Both the position numbers and the translations under genes were made by a program. DNA of 12,638 nucleotides, from assembly GCA_018659505.1 (NCBI GenBank), contig JABJMI010000306.1, positions 1-12,638 on the forward strand, given 5' to 3'. Of the stretch, positions 6,151-12,638 are shown one piece after another (the first letter of the stretch is position 1; each line of letters begins with the position of its first letter). The DNA comes from Planctomicrobium sp. Its GTDB lineage: Bacteria > Planctomycetota > Planctomycetia > Planctomycetales > Planctomycetaceae. The notes below the pieces were generated by a model. The model was not told where the DNA came from and did not search any database. It saw nothing but the letters and a program-made list of their open reading frames with translations.

Positions 6151-8325
6151 ATGGAAATGCAAGCCAACGACGTCGAAGAGTTACCGCGACAGAAGATTGT
6201 CCTCTTGGGAATCGGTCATACGAATGCACACGTTCTCGCGCAATGGAAGATGAATCCGAATCCACATGCGAACCTGATTTGCATTTCCAACCATACGACA
6301 GCGACTTACTCGGGCATGTTGCCAGCCGTGCTAGCTGGGCAAAAGCCGGTCAGTGCGATGGAAATCGATCTCGTTCAATTGTGTGCCTCCGCCAATGCAA
6401 CACTATTGGTCGATGACGTCGTTGGGCTTGATCGCGAGAAGCGAGAATTGCAACTCGCAGACCACCCGCCGATTGCTTTTGATGTACTAAGTATCGGAAT
6501 CGGTTCAGTGCCCGAGACTGCTGGAATTGATTCGAAACTCAATCACGTTGTCACGATTAAGCCGATGCAGACATTCCTGCAGCGTTTGGAACGGTCTCTA
6601 CATCGAGAAGAACGTGAAAGCGAAACACCACTTCAGATCGTGATCGTTGGCGGTGGTGCAGCTGGAATTGAAATCTGTTGCTGCTTACCTGGATTTATCG
6701 ATGCATCAAGTATCAATCAGCGATATCAGATCACTCTAGTCAATCGGGGCGATGAGATCCTTTCAGGCAGTTCTCGCAGCGTACGTTCTCGGGTAGAAAA
6801 AACATTTCGTCAAAAAGGGATCGAGGTCATCGTAGGTCGGGCGGTTCAGCAAATCGATTCCGAATCGGTAATCTTAGACGGTGGAGAGAGCTTGAAAGCT
6901 GATTTGGTCATCTTGGCGACCGGAGCGACAGCACCTCCTCTCCTGAAAGAACTTGGTCTTCCATTGTGTGATAAAGGATTTTTACTGACAGATCAAACTT
7001 TGCGATCTGTAGCGAGTGATCCTATCTTTGCAGTTGGTGACACCGGAACGATTCAAGGAGAGAAGACTCACAAAGCTGGCGTCTTTGCCGTGCGGCAAGC
7101 CCCCATCTTGTGGGAAAACATTCAGCGACTGGTCAAGGGGCAGACTCTACAAACGTATCATCCACAACATTCTTTCTTACGATTGCTCAACACAGGAGAT
7201 GGTTCTGCGATTGGAGAGTGGCGAGGGATCAGCGCGGAGGGGAAGTGGTTGCTTTCGCTCAAAGATCGCATCGACTCCACTTTTGTAAAGAAGTACCAAG
7301 TCCCTTCGTTAACCCCAAACAAATCATTGGAAATGCAGTGCCGAGGCTGTGGCTCAAAACTTGCGAGTATCGAGTTAGCTGCCGGTCTTGCCGACCTAGA
7401 GATTCACCATGATGATGCTGCTGTTGTGGATGTCGAGCAGACACAGATTGCTATCTCCACCGATTTTTTCACAGCCCCCTTTCGGGATTCATTCTTAAAT
7501 GGTCGCATAGCTGCCATTCACGCTGCAAACGATTTATGTGCAACGGGGGCAGAACCGATGTGTGCCGTTGCAAATGTTGTAGTGCCTGCTGGACCAGAGC
7601 GAATGCAACAACGATATGTTGCAGATATTCTGGCTGGCGGGAAACAAGAGTTTTCTCTGATGGCGCCTGGAATGAGGATCGTTGGTGGTCACACGTGCGT
7701 AGGACCTCGCGCTGAAATTGGTTTCACAGTGATCGGCAAACTCAATGGACCATCGTTTCAAAAGGCAAACGCACAGGCAGGTGATGCACTCTTTTTAACG
7801 AAACCGCTAGGGACAGGAGTGCTCATGGTGGCTCATCGGCAAGCCCAATGTCAGGCTGAATGGTGGACGGAGCTGATCTCTTCAATGCTCAAGCACTCAA
7901 GTGAACTGGCTGAGTTGGCTCGAGAGACTGGAGTCACAGCTGCAACCGACATCTCAGGATTTGGGCTGATCGGGCACCTTCGTGAGATATTGAATGCCAG
8001 TAATACGTGTGCGGAGTTACACACCTCAAACATTCCAGTTCTCTCAGGTGCCTTGGAACTTACGAAACGTGGGTTCCGTAGTTCGCTATTTGACAAGAAT
8101 TTCTTAGCGTCGCGTGATGTCGATTTATCTGGCGTCACTGAAGAACCTACAGAGTTTCCGCTCCTCTTTGACCCTCAAACATGTGGTGGGCTGTTGTTGT
8201 GCATCCCGTCCAGGCTCATCGAAGTCTTTCAATCGAAATGCGACGACGCTGGGATGGCTGTCAATCGGATTGGCACCCTGCGACCAAGACTTGATCAAGA
8301 ACCATTGGTGTCGATTTTGACTTGA
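6151..8325 (+). CDS. selD: Fused NDH-2-like FAD/NAD(P) oxidoreductase - selenide, water dikinase (SelD)
   Basis: A 724-residue two-module protein. Residues about 15-375 are a pyridine-nucleotide-disulfide-type flavoprotein related to NDH-2. It shows the FAD loop GIGHTN (20-25), YSGMLPAVLAG, the NAD(P) loop GGGAAG (167-172), ATGA (256-259) and the second FAD motif VGDTG (295-299). Residues about 390-724 are SelD, which makes selenophosphate from selenide and ATP. Here CRGCGSK (397-403) contains Cys400 and Lys403, matching E. coli Cys17 and Lys20. Also seen are STDFFTAPF, GGHTCVGP, LTKPLGTG, TDISGFGLIGHL and DPQTCGGLL. The active-site residue is Cys, not Sec. The start at 6151 is chosen for its AGGGA (6137-6141) and 4-nt distance from selA; an upstream TTG/ATG at 6100/6103 would overlap selA. 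This fusion type is known from other bacteria; the flavoprotein is presumed to act in selenium reduction or supply, which is inference. Confidence 0.95.
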   Translation: MEMQANDVEELPRQKIVLLGIGHTNAHVLAQWKMNPNPHANLICISNHTTATYSGMLPAVLAGQKPVSAMEIDLVQLCASANATLLVDDVVGLDREKRELQLADHPPIAFDVLSIGIGSVPETAGIDSKLNHVVTIKPMQTFLQRLERSLHREERESETPLQIVIVGGGAAGIEICCCLPGFIDASSINQRYQITLVNRGDEILSGSSRSVRSRVEKTFRQKGIEVIVGRAVQQIDSESVILDGGESLKADLVILATGATAPPLLKELGLPLCDKGFLLTDQTLRSVASDPIFAVGDTGTIQGEKTHKAGVFAVRQAPILWENIQRLVKGQTLQTYHPQHSFLRLLNTGDGSAIGEWRGISAEGKWLLSLKDRIDSTFVKKYQVPSLTPNKSLEMQCRGCGSKLASIELAAGLADLEIHHDDAAVVDVEQTQIAISTDFFTAPFRDSFLNGRIAAIHAANDLCATGAEPMCAVANVVVPAGPERMQQRYVADILAGGKQEFSLMAPGMRIVGGHTCVGPRAEIGFTVIGKLNGPSFQKANAQAGDALFLTKPLGTGVLMVAHRQAQCQAEWWTELISSMLKHSSELAELARETGVTAATDISGFGLIGHLREILNASNTCAELHTSNIPVLSGALELTKRGFRSSLFDKNFLASRDVDLSGVTEEPTEFPLLFDPQTCGGLLLCIPSRLIEVFQSKCDDAGMAVNRIGTLRPRLDQEPLVSILT

Positions 8326-8345
8326 GAGGAGATTCAAGCACAGGG

Positions 8346-8374
8346 TTGCCAAAATGAAACACGAACGGGATGAT
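8346..8374 (+). promoter_or_regulatory. Weak promoter candidate upstream of selC
   Basis: TTGCCA (8346-8351) and GATGAT (8369-8374) are 17 nt apart, with one and two mismatches to the sigma-70-type consensus, and would start transcription just before the tRNA 5' end. A better -10-like TAAAAT (8374-8379) lies too close to the tRNA and 22 nt from the -35. There is no visible terminator between selD and selC, so read-through and processing could equally supply the tRNA. Confidence 0.2.
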
Positions 8375-8383
8375 AAAATATCG

Positions 8384-8477
8384 GGGAGTGTACGCGGATC
8401 TGGTGACCGCCTCAGTCTTCAAAACTGACGGAACACGTTTAACGCTGTTCGGTGGGTTCGATTCCCATCCACTTCCG
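8384..8477 (+). tRNA. selC: tRNA-Sec (anticodon UCA)
   Basis: A 94-nt tRNA with the hallmarks of tRNA-Sec. Its anticodon arm TCAGT-CTTCAAA-ACTGA (8412-8428) has TCA at 8419-8421, reading UGA. The acceptor GGGAGTG (8384-8390) pairs with CACTTCC (8470-8476), with discriminator G (8477). The D arm pairs GCGG(A)TC with GACCGC (8405-8410) around a TGGT loop, with one bulged A (8398). A long variable arm has GAACA (8431-8435) pairing with TGTTC (8446-8450). The T arm is GTGGG-TTCGATT-CCCAT (8452-8468). In the bacterial 8+5 layout the eighth acceptor pair would be T8391 with C8469, a mismatch; instead C8469 can pair with G8451, giving 7+6. CCA is not encoded (CTC follows). It sits 58 nt after selD and belongs to the Sec locus. 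Confidence 0.95.
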
Positions 8478-8505
8478 CTCATCAACATCATACAGAGCAA
8501 GCCCT

Positions 8506-9786
8506 TTGGCGTCTCCCAATCCCATACAGAAATCAGGTCCCAAGCCTCGCGGGTTACGCTTGCGGCAGGTATATACCCTAATAGCAGTCCTAATTCTATT
8601 AGTGGCAATGGCAGCTGTTTTGTTTCAAGTGGGGCTGTGGCGTGCCCAGGTCGCTATCGAAGCTCGACAGCATCAACGTGCGATGAATTGGCTCTCAGGA
8701 GTGAGTTGGATTTGGCCACGAAATGCTGAGTGGTACTACCTCTCCGCCCGTAGTAGTCGTCGATTAAAGAACTTTGACCGAGTCGAAAAACATCTTAAAG
8801 TTGCTTTTGAACAAGGCTGGCCCCGAGAGCAGCTTGAGTATGAACAAATTCTGGCTCTCGCCCAAACAGGGCAGTATGAAAAAGTTGGTTCTCGATGGCC
8901 GCAGTTGTTTCAAAACGCTGGTTCAGATGGTCCGGAAATCAGTCATGCCTATATCAATGCGTCACTCGCAAGATTCCGCTTAGACATCGCAGCGACTGCC
9001 TTAGCCAGCTGGAAAGCCGACTTCCCTAATGATCCTGACCCGTATTTTATGGAAGGCAAGATCACAATGGTCCTGCAGCGTTGGGAGGATGCAGAATTAC
9101 TACTTAAACAGGCACTTGAAATTGATCCCCGCCATACACTGGCGCGTGAACAACTCGCGGAAGCTTACATCAAGCAGTTGAAATACCAGCAAGCAATTGC
9201 TGAATTACAAACTCTGATGAACGATCATCCAAAGCCAATCACGAAGTCCCGCCTCGTTCACTGTTTAGTTCAACAAGGGGAAACGGAAGCCGCACAAAAA
9301 CTCCTTGAAGCAGCATTAATAAATACTCCAGAGGATAAAAATCTGCAATCAGAAATGGGGCGATTGTTGTCAAAACTCGGTCAGCATGCAGAGGCGATCC
9401 CTTATCTACAAAGTGTGGTCGACCTGCATCCAGAAGAAACAGAAACGCGATACGCACTTGCGCAGGCCTTACGTGCAAATGGACAAGAGCAAGAGGCTGC
9501 TGCTCACTTCAATTTTGTGGATGAAGCAACGAAAGCATTGCTGACTCTCTCTCGATTGACCACAAAAGTTGTGGAAAGTCCAAGTGACGTTGAGACTCGT
9601 TTTCGAGTTGCAGAGATTACCTGGAAGTGGAAGTCGCGATCAGATGGTGAGTCCTGGTTACGTAGCGTTTTGGAATTCGATCCAAATCATCAGCCAACGC
9701 ATCAACTTCTCGCCAAACATTATCAATTAACCGGTGACGTCAAGCGGGCAGAGTATCACAAGTCGATGGCTGAGAGAGTGCAATAA
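8506..9786 (+). CDS. Membrane-anchored TPR-repeat protein
   Basis: The frame is open from inside the tRNA gene (GTG at 8452), so the start must be judged. I prefer TTG 8506, outside selC, giving 426 residues beginning MASPNPIQKSGPKPRGLRLR; TTG 8560 or ATG 8608 are alternatives, and no candidate has a strong ribosome binding site. Residues about 22-45 form a hydrophobic helix after a basic stretch, which suggests an N-in single-pass anchor with the rest outside the cytoplasm. Residues about 50-420 are helical tetratricopeptide repeats, clearest at about 176-245 (DPYFMEGK, WEDAELLLKQALEIDPRH, YQQAIAELQTLMNDHP) and about 275-335 (HAEAIPYLQSVVDLHPEE). TPR arrays scaffold protein interactions. The gene ends exactly where the FG-GAP/ASPIC gene begins, so the two products probably work together. 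No enzymatic motif is seen. Confidence 0.85.
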   Translation: MASPNPIQKSGPKPRGLRLRQVYTLIAVLILLVAMAAVLFQVGLWRAQVAIEARQHQRAMNWLSGVSWIWPRNAEWYYLSARSSRRLKNFDRVEKHLKVAFEQGWPREQLEYEQILALAQTGQYEKVGSRWPQLFQNAGSDGPEISHAYINASLARFRLDIAATALASWKADFPNDPDPYFMEGKITMVLQRWEDAELLLKQALEIDPRHTLAREQLAEAYIKQLKYQQAIAELQTLMNDHPKPITKSRLVHCLVQQGETEAAQKLLEAALINTPEDKNLQSEMGRLLSKLGQHAEAIPYLQSVVDLHPEETETRYALAQALRANGQEQEAAAHFNFVDEATKALLTLSRLTTKVVESPSDVETRFRVAEITWKWKSRSDGESWLRSVLEFDPNHQPTHQLLAKHYQLTGDVKRAEYHKSMAERVQ

Positions 9787-11472
9787 GTGATACGCATCTG
9801 CTTGATTCTGTTCTCTTTACCCTTCATTTTCAGTTATGGCTGCCGGTCTGAATCGACACCAGAACCACAACAATTAGAAACGAAAATCGAACGCTCAACA
9901 AAGATCAGTTTCGAAGAAAAAACAGCTCCGTCGACTATCGAGTTTATCCCTCGCAACGGGCAAGAGTCGGGGAACTATTCCATTTTGGAAAGCTTAGGCA
10001 CCGGCGTGGGGATTTGCGATTACGATCTCGATGGAAAGTTTGACATTCTGGCTCCAGGGGGCGGTCAGTTTGATGAAGCAGGAACTCCAATCGGATTAGA
10101 GACGGGCTTGTTTCGTCAAATTGGTGACTGGAAGTTCGCAGGGGCTGCCGACGTCGCCGGACTTACGAACGAATCTTTTTACTCACACGGAGTGGTCATT
10201 GGTGACTGGAATTCGGATGGATTTTCCGATTGCCTGATCACCGGCTATCACGGAATTGTAGCGTACGAGAATTGTGGTGATGGAACATTCGAAGAGATTA
10301 CCGACTTACTCGGAATTCACCCACAAGCGTGGAGCACTAGTGGAGCCTTTGGAGACTTCGATAATGATGGTTTCCTCGATCTCTACTTGGTCAACTATGT
10401 TGACTGGCGTCCAGAATTGAATCACGAGTGTATCGTACGCGGTCATCGAGATGTCTGTCCGCCCGGGCAATACACAGCCACGACTGATCAGATCTGGTGG
10501 AACCAAAAAGATGGTACGTTCATTGAGTCTACAGTTGACCATGGTGTGCTTGAGGGAGGGAAAGGACTCGCAGTTCTATCTGGGGACATTGACCTGGATG
10601 GAGATGTAGATCTCTATGTCGCGAACGATACTACGCCGAATCGGTTGTACTTCAATAACGGTGTTGGAGTTTTTGAAGAACAAGGTCTCGTTAGTGGAAC
10701 CTCACTGGGGATGAATGCGGAAGCAGAGGGGAGCATGGGAGTTGAGCTGGCTGATTTCAACCAGGATTTAATTCCAGATCTATGGGTCTCAAACTACGAA
10801 AATCAAAGTTTCGCTCTGTACCAGGGACAGGCTCCGGGGATCTTCCAGCATGTGAGTGATGTGACTGGGATCACTGCGGTTGGCAAAGTGTATGTCGGTT
10901 TTGGGACAGCATCGCTCGATGCAGACCTCGATGGTGATGAAGATATTTTTGCGACAAACGGACATGTCATGTACCACGCACGCAACACCGAGATTCATCA
11001 ACTACCACTTATATTTGAGAATCAAGCTGGGCGTTTTGAAAACGTAGCTGATCAGGCGGGGGACTATGCGAGCAGTCCTCATATGGGACGAGGTCTTTCT
11101 GTCGGCGATTTCAACCAGGATGGGAAGCCGGATGTCGTCATTTCTCACACAAATGAAAACATTTCAGTCCTGCAAAATGCGAGCATTACCGATGGACATG
11201 GAATCACGGTTCAGCTAATTGGACGGGACTCCAACCGAGATGCCATCGGCAGCGTCGTTATTGCCAGAGCGATCAATCAACCGGACATAGCTCCTAAAAT
11301 GCGGTTTGTGCGAGGTGGTGGGTCGTATTTATCTACACACGCTCCACGTCTCTACTTTGGTTTTCCTGCCGTAATAAAGGAAATTACCTTGGAAATTCGC
11401 TGGCCATCTGGAAAAGTGGAAAGCATCCATGTAGGGCGGAGTGAGTTCGTCCGATACATAGAAAAACACTGA
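9787..11472 (+). CDS. FG-GAP / ASPIC-UnbV (CRTAC1-like) secreted lipoprotein
   Basis: A 561-residue protein starting at a GTG directly after the TPR gene's TAA, with GAGAG (9772-9776) as ribosome binding site inside the upstream gene. The N-terminus is a hydrophobic signal ending in FSYGC, a somewhat non-canonical lipobox, with Cys at residue 19. At least seven FG-GAP-type blade motifs with Ca-binding-like Asp patterns follow, near residues 72 (DYDLDGKFD), 136 (DWNSDGFSD), 185 (DFDNDGFLD), 262 (DIDLDGDVD), 318 (DFNQDLIPD), 375 (DADLDGDED) and 437 (DFNQDGKPD), consistent with a beta-propeller. Residues about 470-555 are an ASPIC/UnbV domain, with NRDAIGSVV, FVRGGGSYLS and IRWPSGKVES. Families of this type are abundant in planctomycetes, often paired with TPR proteins; a biochemical role is not established here. 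The block at about 318 lacks the usual DG, so it may bind Ca poorly. Confidence 0.93.
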   Translation: MIRICLILFSLPFIFSYGCRSESTPEPQQLETKIERSTKISFEEKTAPSTIEFIPRNGQESGNYSILESLGTGVGICDYDLDGKFDILAPGGGQFDEAGTPIGLETGLFRQIGDWKFAGAADVAGLTNESFYSHGVVIGDWNSDGFSDCLITGYHGIVAYENCGDGTFEEITDLLGIHPQAWSTSGAFGDFDNDGFLDLYLVNYVDWRPELNHECIVRGHRDVCPPGQYTATTDQIWWNQKDGTFIESTVDHGVLEGGKGLAVLSGDIDLDGDVDLYVANDTTPNRLYFNNGVGVFEEQGLVSGTSLGMNAEAEGSMGVELADFNQDLIPDLWVSNYENQSFALYQGQAPGIFQHVSDVTGITAVGKVYVGFGTASLDADLDGDEDIFATNGHVMYHARNTEIHQLPLIFENQAGRFENVADQAGDYASSPHMGRGLSVGDFNQDGKPDVVISHTNENISVLQNASITDGHGITVQLIGRDSNRDAIGSVVIARAINQPDIAPKMRFVRGGGSYLSTHAPRLYFGFPAVIKEITLEIRWPSGKVESIHVGRSEFVRYIEKH

Positions 11473-11480
11473 TGTAGTTC

Positions 11481-11508
11481 TTGTAAAATTTATGTAAATT
11501 ATACTAAT
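11481..11508 (+). promoter_or_regulatory. Possible promoter in AT-rich gap before the small lipoprotein gene
   Basis: The 105-nt gap after the FG-GAP/ASPIC gene is strongly AT-rich. TTGTAA (11481-11486) is followed 16 nt later by ACTAAT (11503-11508), and an overlapping TATACT (11500-11505) is a better -10 but only 13 nt from TTGTAA. This would give the lipoprotein and DUF1559 genes their own transcript. Planctomycete promoters are not reliably read from E. coli consensus, so confidence is low. Confidence 0.25.
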
Positions 11509-11577
11509 ATGTCATTTCCAGTCTTCTTATCATATCTCATTTTAATATTTTTCAACTTCAATTCTGAAAACAGATCT

Positions 11578-12060
11578 ATGAAACATCTGGCGATTCTTAT
11601 TTGTGCAACCCTGGTTGGTTGTGGTGGTGGACCCTCTGATGCTCCAACATTGGCACCTGCATCTGGTAAGGTTTTGATTGATGGAAAGCCCGTCGCTGGA
11701 TTGAGCGTGGCGTTTTATCCAGATGGCTCGAAAGGGACAAAAGGACCGATGTCAGTCGCTGAAACATCAGAAGATGGTTCATTCAGATTAACGACTGCTG
11801 GCTCTCGTTCTGGTGCTGTAATTGGCTCGCACAAAGTTGTTGTGAGCTGCCCTGAATTCGGAAATGTGAAGCTCAATAATGGCGGGGATGGGGTTGGCTC
11901 GAGTGCTAGCGGGAAACAAGAAGCTACTGAAGAAACCGAAGAACCGAAATTTGTGGGCGGCTGTCCGGTCCCAGTGAAATATACAACGATCGAAAATACA
12001 GACCTGACTGTTGACATTGAAGCCGCAGGGGCAACGGACTTGTTGTTTGATTTGAAGTAA
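11578..12060 (+). CDS. Small lipoprotein with carboxypeptidase-regulatory-like (transthyretin-fold) domain
   Basis: A 160-residue protein. ATG 11578 is preferred because it begins a classic lipoprotein signal, [15 protein letters not shown], with lipobox LVGC and the lipidated Cys at residue 15. A longer frame from ATG 11509 would put a second hydrophobic stretch in front and is less likely. The mature part begins with [20 protein letters not shown] and continues EDGSFRLTT and [10 protein letters not shown], the pattern of small beta-sandwich carboxypeptidase-regulatory-like proteins frequent in planctomycetes. An acidic Ser/Glu-rich insert (about residues 112-125) precedes the terminal strands (VPVKY, LTVDIEA, LLFDLK). 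Such proteins commonly sit next to DUF1559 genes, as here with 29 nt between. Function unknown; probably cell-envelope associated. Confidence 0.87.
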   Translation: MKHLAILICATLVGCGGGPSDAPTLAPASGKVLIDGKPVAGLSVAFYPDGSKGTKGPMSVAETSEDGSFRLTTAGSRSGAVIGSHKVVVSCPEFGNVKLNNGGDGVGSSASGKQEATEETEEPKFVGGCPVPVKYTTIENTDLTVDIEAAGATDLLFDLK

Positions 12061-12074
12061 TAATTTTTTTCTTT

Positions 12075-12083
12075 AGAAGGAGG
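12075..12083 (+). promoter_or_regulatory. Strong Shine-Dalgarno for the DUF1559 gene
   Basis: AGAAGGAGG ends 6 nt before ATG 12090, a near-perfect match to the 16S anti-Shine-Dalgarno sequence and far stronger than the sites of the other genes in the window. It fixes the start of the downstream gene and suggests high translation. Confidence 0.8.
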
Positions 12084-12089
12084 ATTCCC

Positions 12090-12638
12090 ATGAGACGCTC
12101 TCTACGTTGGGTGAGGCAAGGCTTCACCCTGATCGAATTACTAGTGGTGATTGCGATCATTGCGATTTTAATTGCGTTGCTGCTCCCGGCTGTGCAACAA
12201 GCGAGAGAGGCTGCACGCCGAACTCAGTGCAAAAACAACCTCAAACAACTCGGTTTGGCGTTGCACAACTACCATGATGTCTACGGGAAGTTTCCTCCTT
12301 CAGAAATCCACAATCAGGCATTTCTCAGTGGTGGTGGCGACTGGGGAAATTCTAGCGGGACTTGGGTCTTGTTTCTGTTGCCGTACATTGACCAGGCACC
12401 CATGTACAACCAAGTCGACTTCAGTTATCGATACGATGCCACGCAAGATGCAGCTGGTCAAGCAATTGGGAATCGTGATGCACTCGGTCAGAATTACACA
12501 TCTTTCTTGTGTCCGTCACACCCACTTGGTGCCAATACCAAAAACAGCAACCTATTCCAGATCATTCATTACTTCGCAGTCTATGGTGGCGGTGACCCAC
12601 CAGGCGGAAGAGCTCGCCACCAGTGGTCAAGTGGCAAC
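12090..12638 (+). CDS. DUF1559 protein with type IV pilin-like N-terminus (3' truncated by window edge)
   Basis: The frame is open from ATG 12090 to the last base, 183 codons, with no stop, so the gene continues outside the window. The N-terminus is a prepilin-type signal: a short basic leader, then [20 protein letters not shown], with cleavage expected after the Gly of GFTLIE and Glu at position 5 of the mature form. Next comes [20 protein letters not shown], then [14 protein letters not shown] and GKFPPS, the hallmark start of the planctomycete DUF1559 (SBP_bac_10-like) family. The conserved middle part is visible too ([17 protein letters not shown], then FLCPSHP). These proteins are numerous in each planctomycete genome and are presumed to be processed by a prepilin peptidase and located in the envelope. 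The precise role is unknown. It follows the small lipoprotein gene by 29 nt. Confidence 0.95.
   Translation, partial: MRRSLRWVRQGFTLIELLVVIAIIAILIALLLPAVQQAREAARRTQCKNNLKQLGLALHNYHDVYGKFPPSEIHNQAFLSGGGDWGNSSGTWVLFLLPYIDQAPMYNQVDFSYRYDATQDAAGQAIGNRDALGQNYTSFLCPSHPLGANTKNSNLFQIIHYFAVYGGGDPPGGRARHQWSSGN

Noticed and set aside
8370..8729. 119-codon + strand frame across the tRNA-Sec gene
   Set aside because: It spans the whole tRNA and continues out of frame through the TPR gene's membrane helix; no ribosome binding site.
12061..12074. Terminator after the small lipoprotein gene (run of seven T)
   Set aside because: No GC-rich hairpin precedes the T-run, and the strong ribosome site of the next gene follows at once; read-through into the DUF1559 gene is more likely.

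Overview
The window reads as a chromosomal piece of a planctomycete. This rests on the gene families present: a DUF1559 pseudopilin-like protein next to a small carboxypeptidase-regulatory-like lipoprotein, an FG-GAP/ASPIC-UnbV lipoprotein paired with a TPR membrane protein, and a zinc-ribbon/transmembrane/leucine-rich-repeat protein. This is inference from family content; no ribosomal or other taxonomic marker is present. All confident genes are on the + strand.

Layout. Positions 2-754 hold the C-terminal part of an unrecognised membrane-anchored protein that enters from the left edge. Positions 839-1867 encode a zinc-ribbon, transmembrane, LRR protein. Positions 1868-2794 hold no intact gene. 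This gap contains a cluster of small dyad symmetries and, on the minus strand, a GC-richer 71-codon coding-like remnant (2293-2508) that ends abruptly against AT-rich DNA. Positions 2795-8477 form a complete selenocysteine (Sec) biosynthesis and insertion locus: selB (2795-4699), selA (4749-6146), a fused NDH-2-like FAD/NAD oxidoreductase-SelD (6151-8325) and the tRNA-Sec gene selC with UCA anticodon (8384-8477). A TPR protein (about 8506-9786) and a CRTAC1-like FG-GAP/ASPIC lipoprotein (9787-11472) follow with no gap between them. Then come a small lipoprotein (11578-12060) and the start of a DUF1559 protein (12090 to the right edge).

How the Sec genes fit together: SelD makes selenophosphate from selenide and ATP. 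Its fused flavoprotein module may supply or handle reduced selenium. SelA uses selenophosphate to convert seryl-tRNA-Sec to selenocysteinyl-tRNA-Sec. SelB, an EF-Tu-like GTPase with C-terminal winged helices, delivers that tRNA to UGA codons marked by a SECIS hairpin. The only other factor required, seryl-tRNA synthetase, is a housekeeping enzyme. I found no convincing selenoprotein gene in the window, so the UGA targets must lie elsewhere.

The best points for a second look are the irregular tRNA-Sec (a disrupted 7a-66 position, with a possible 7+6 instead of 8+5 stem arrangement, and a bulged D stem), the fused SelD with a CxxC active-site arrangement and a triple-Cys run beside its NAD-binding loop, and the decayed GC-rich fragment just upstream of the Sec locus.
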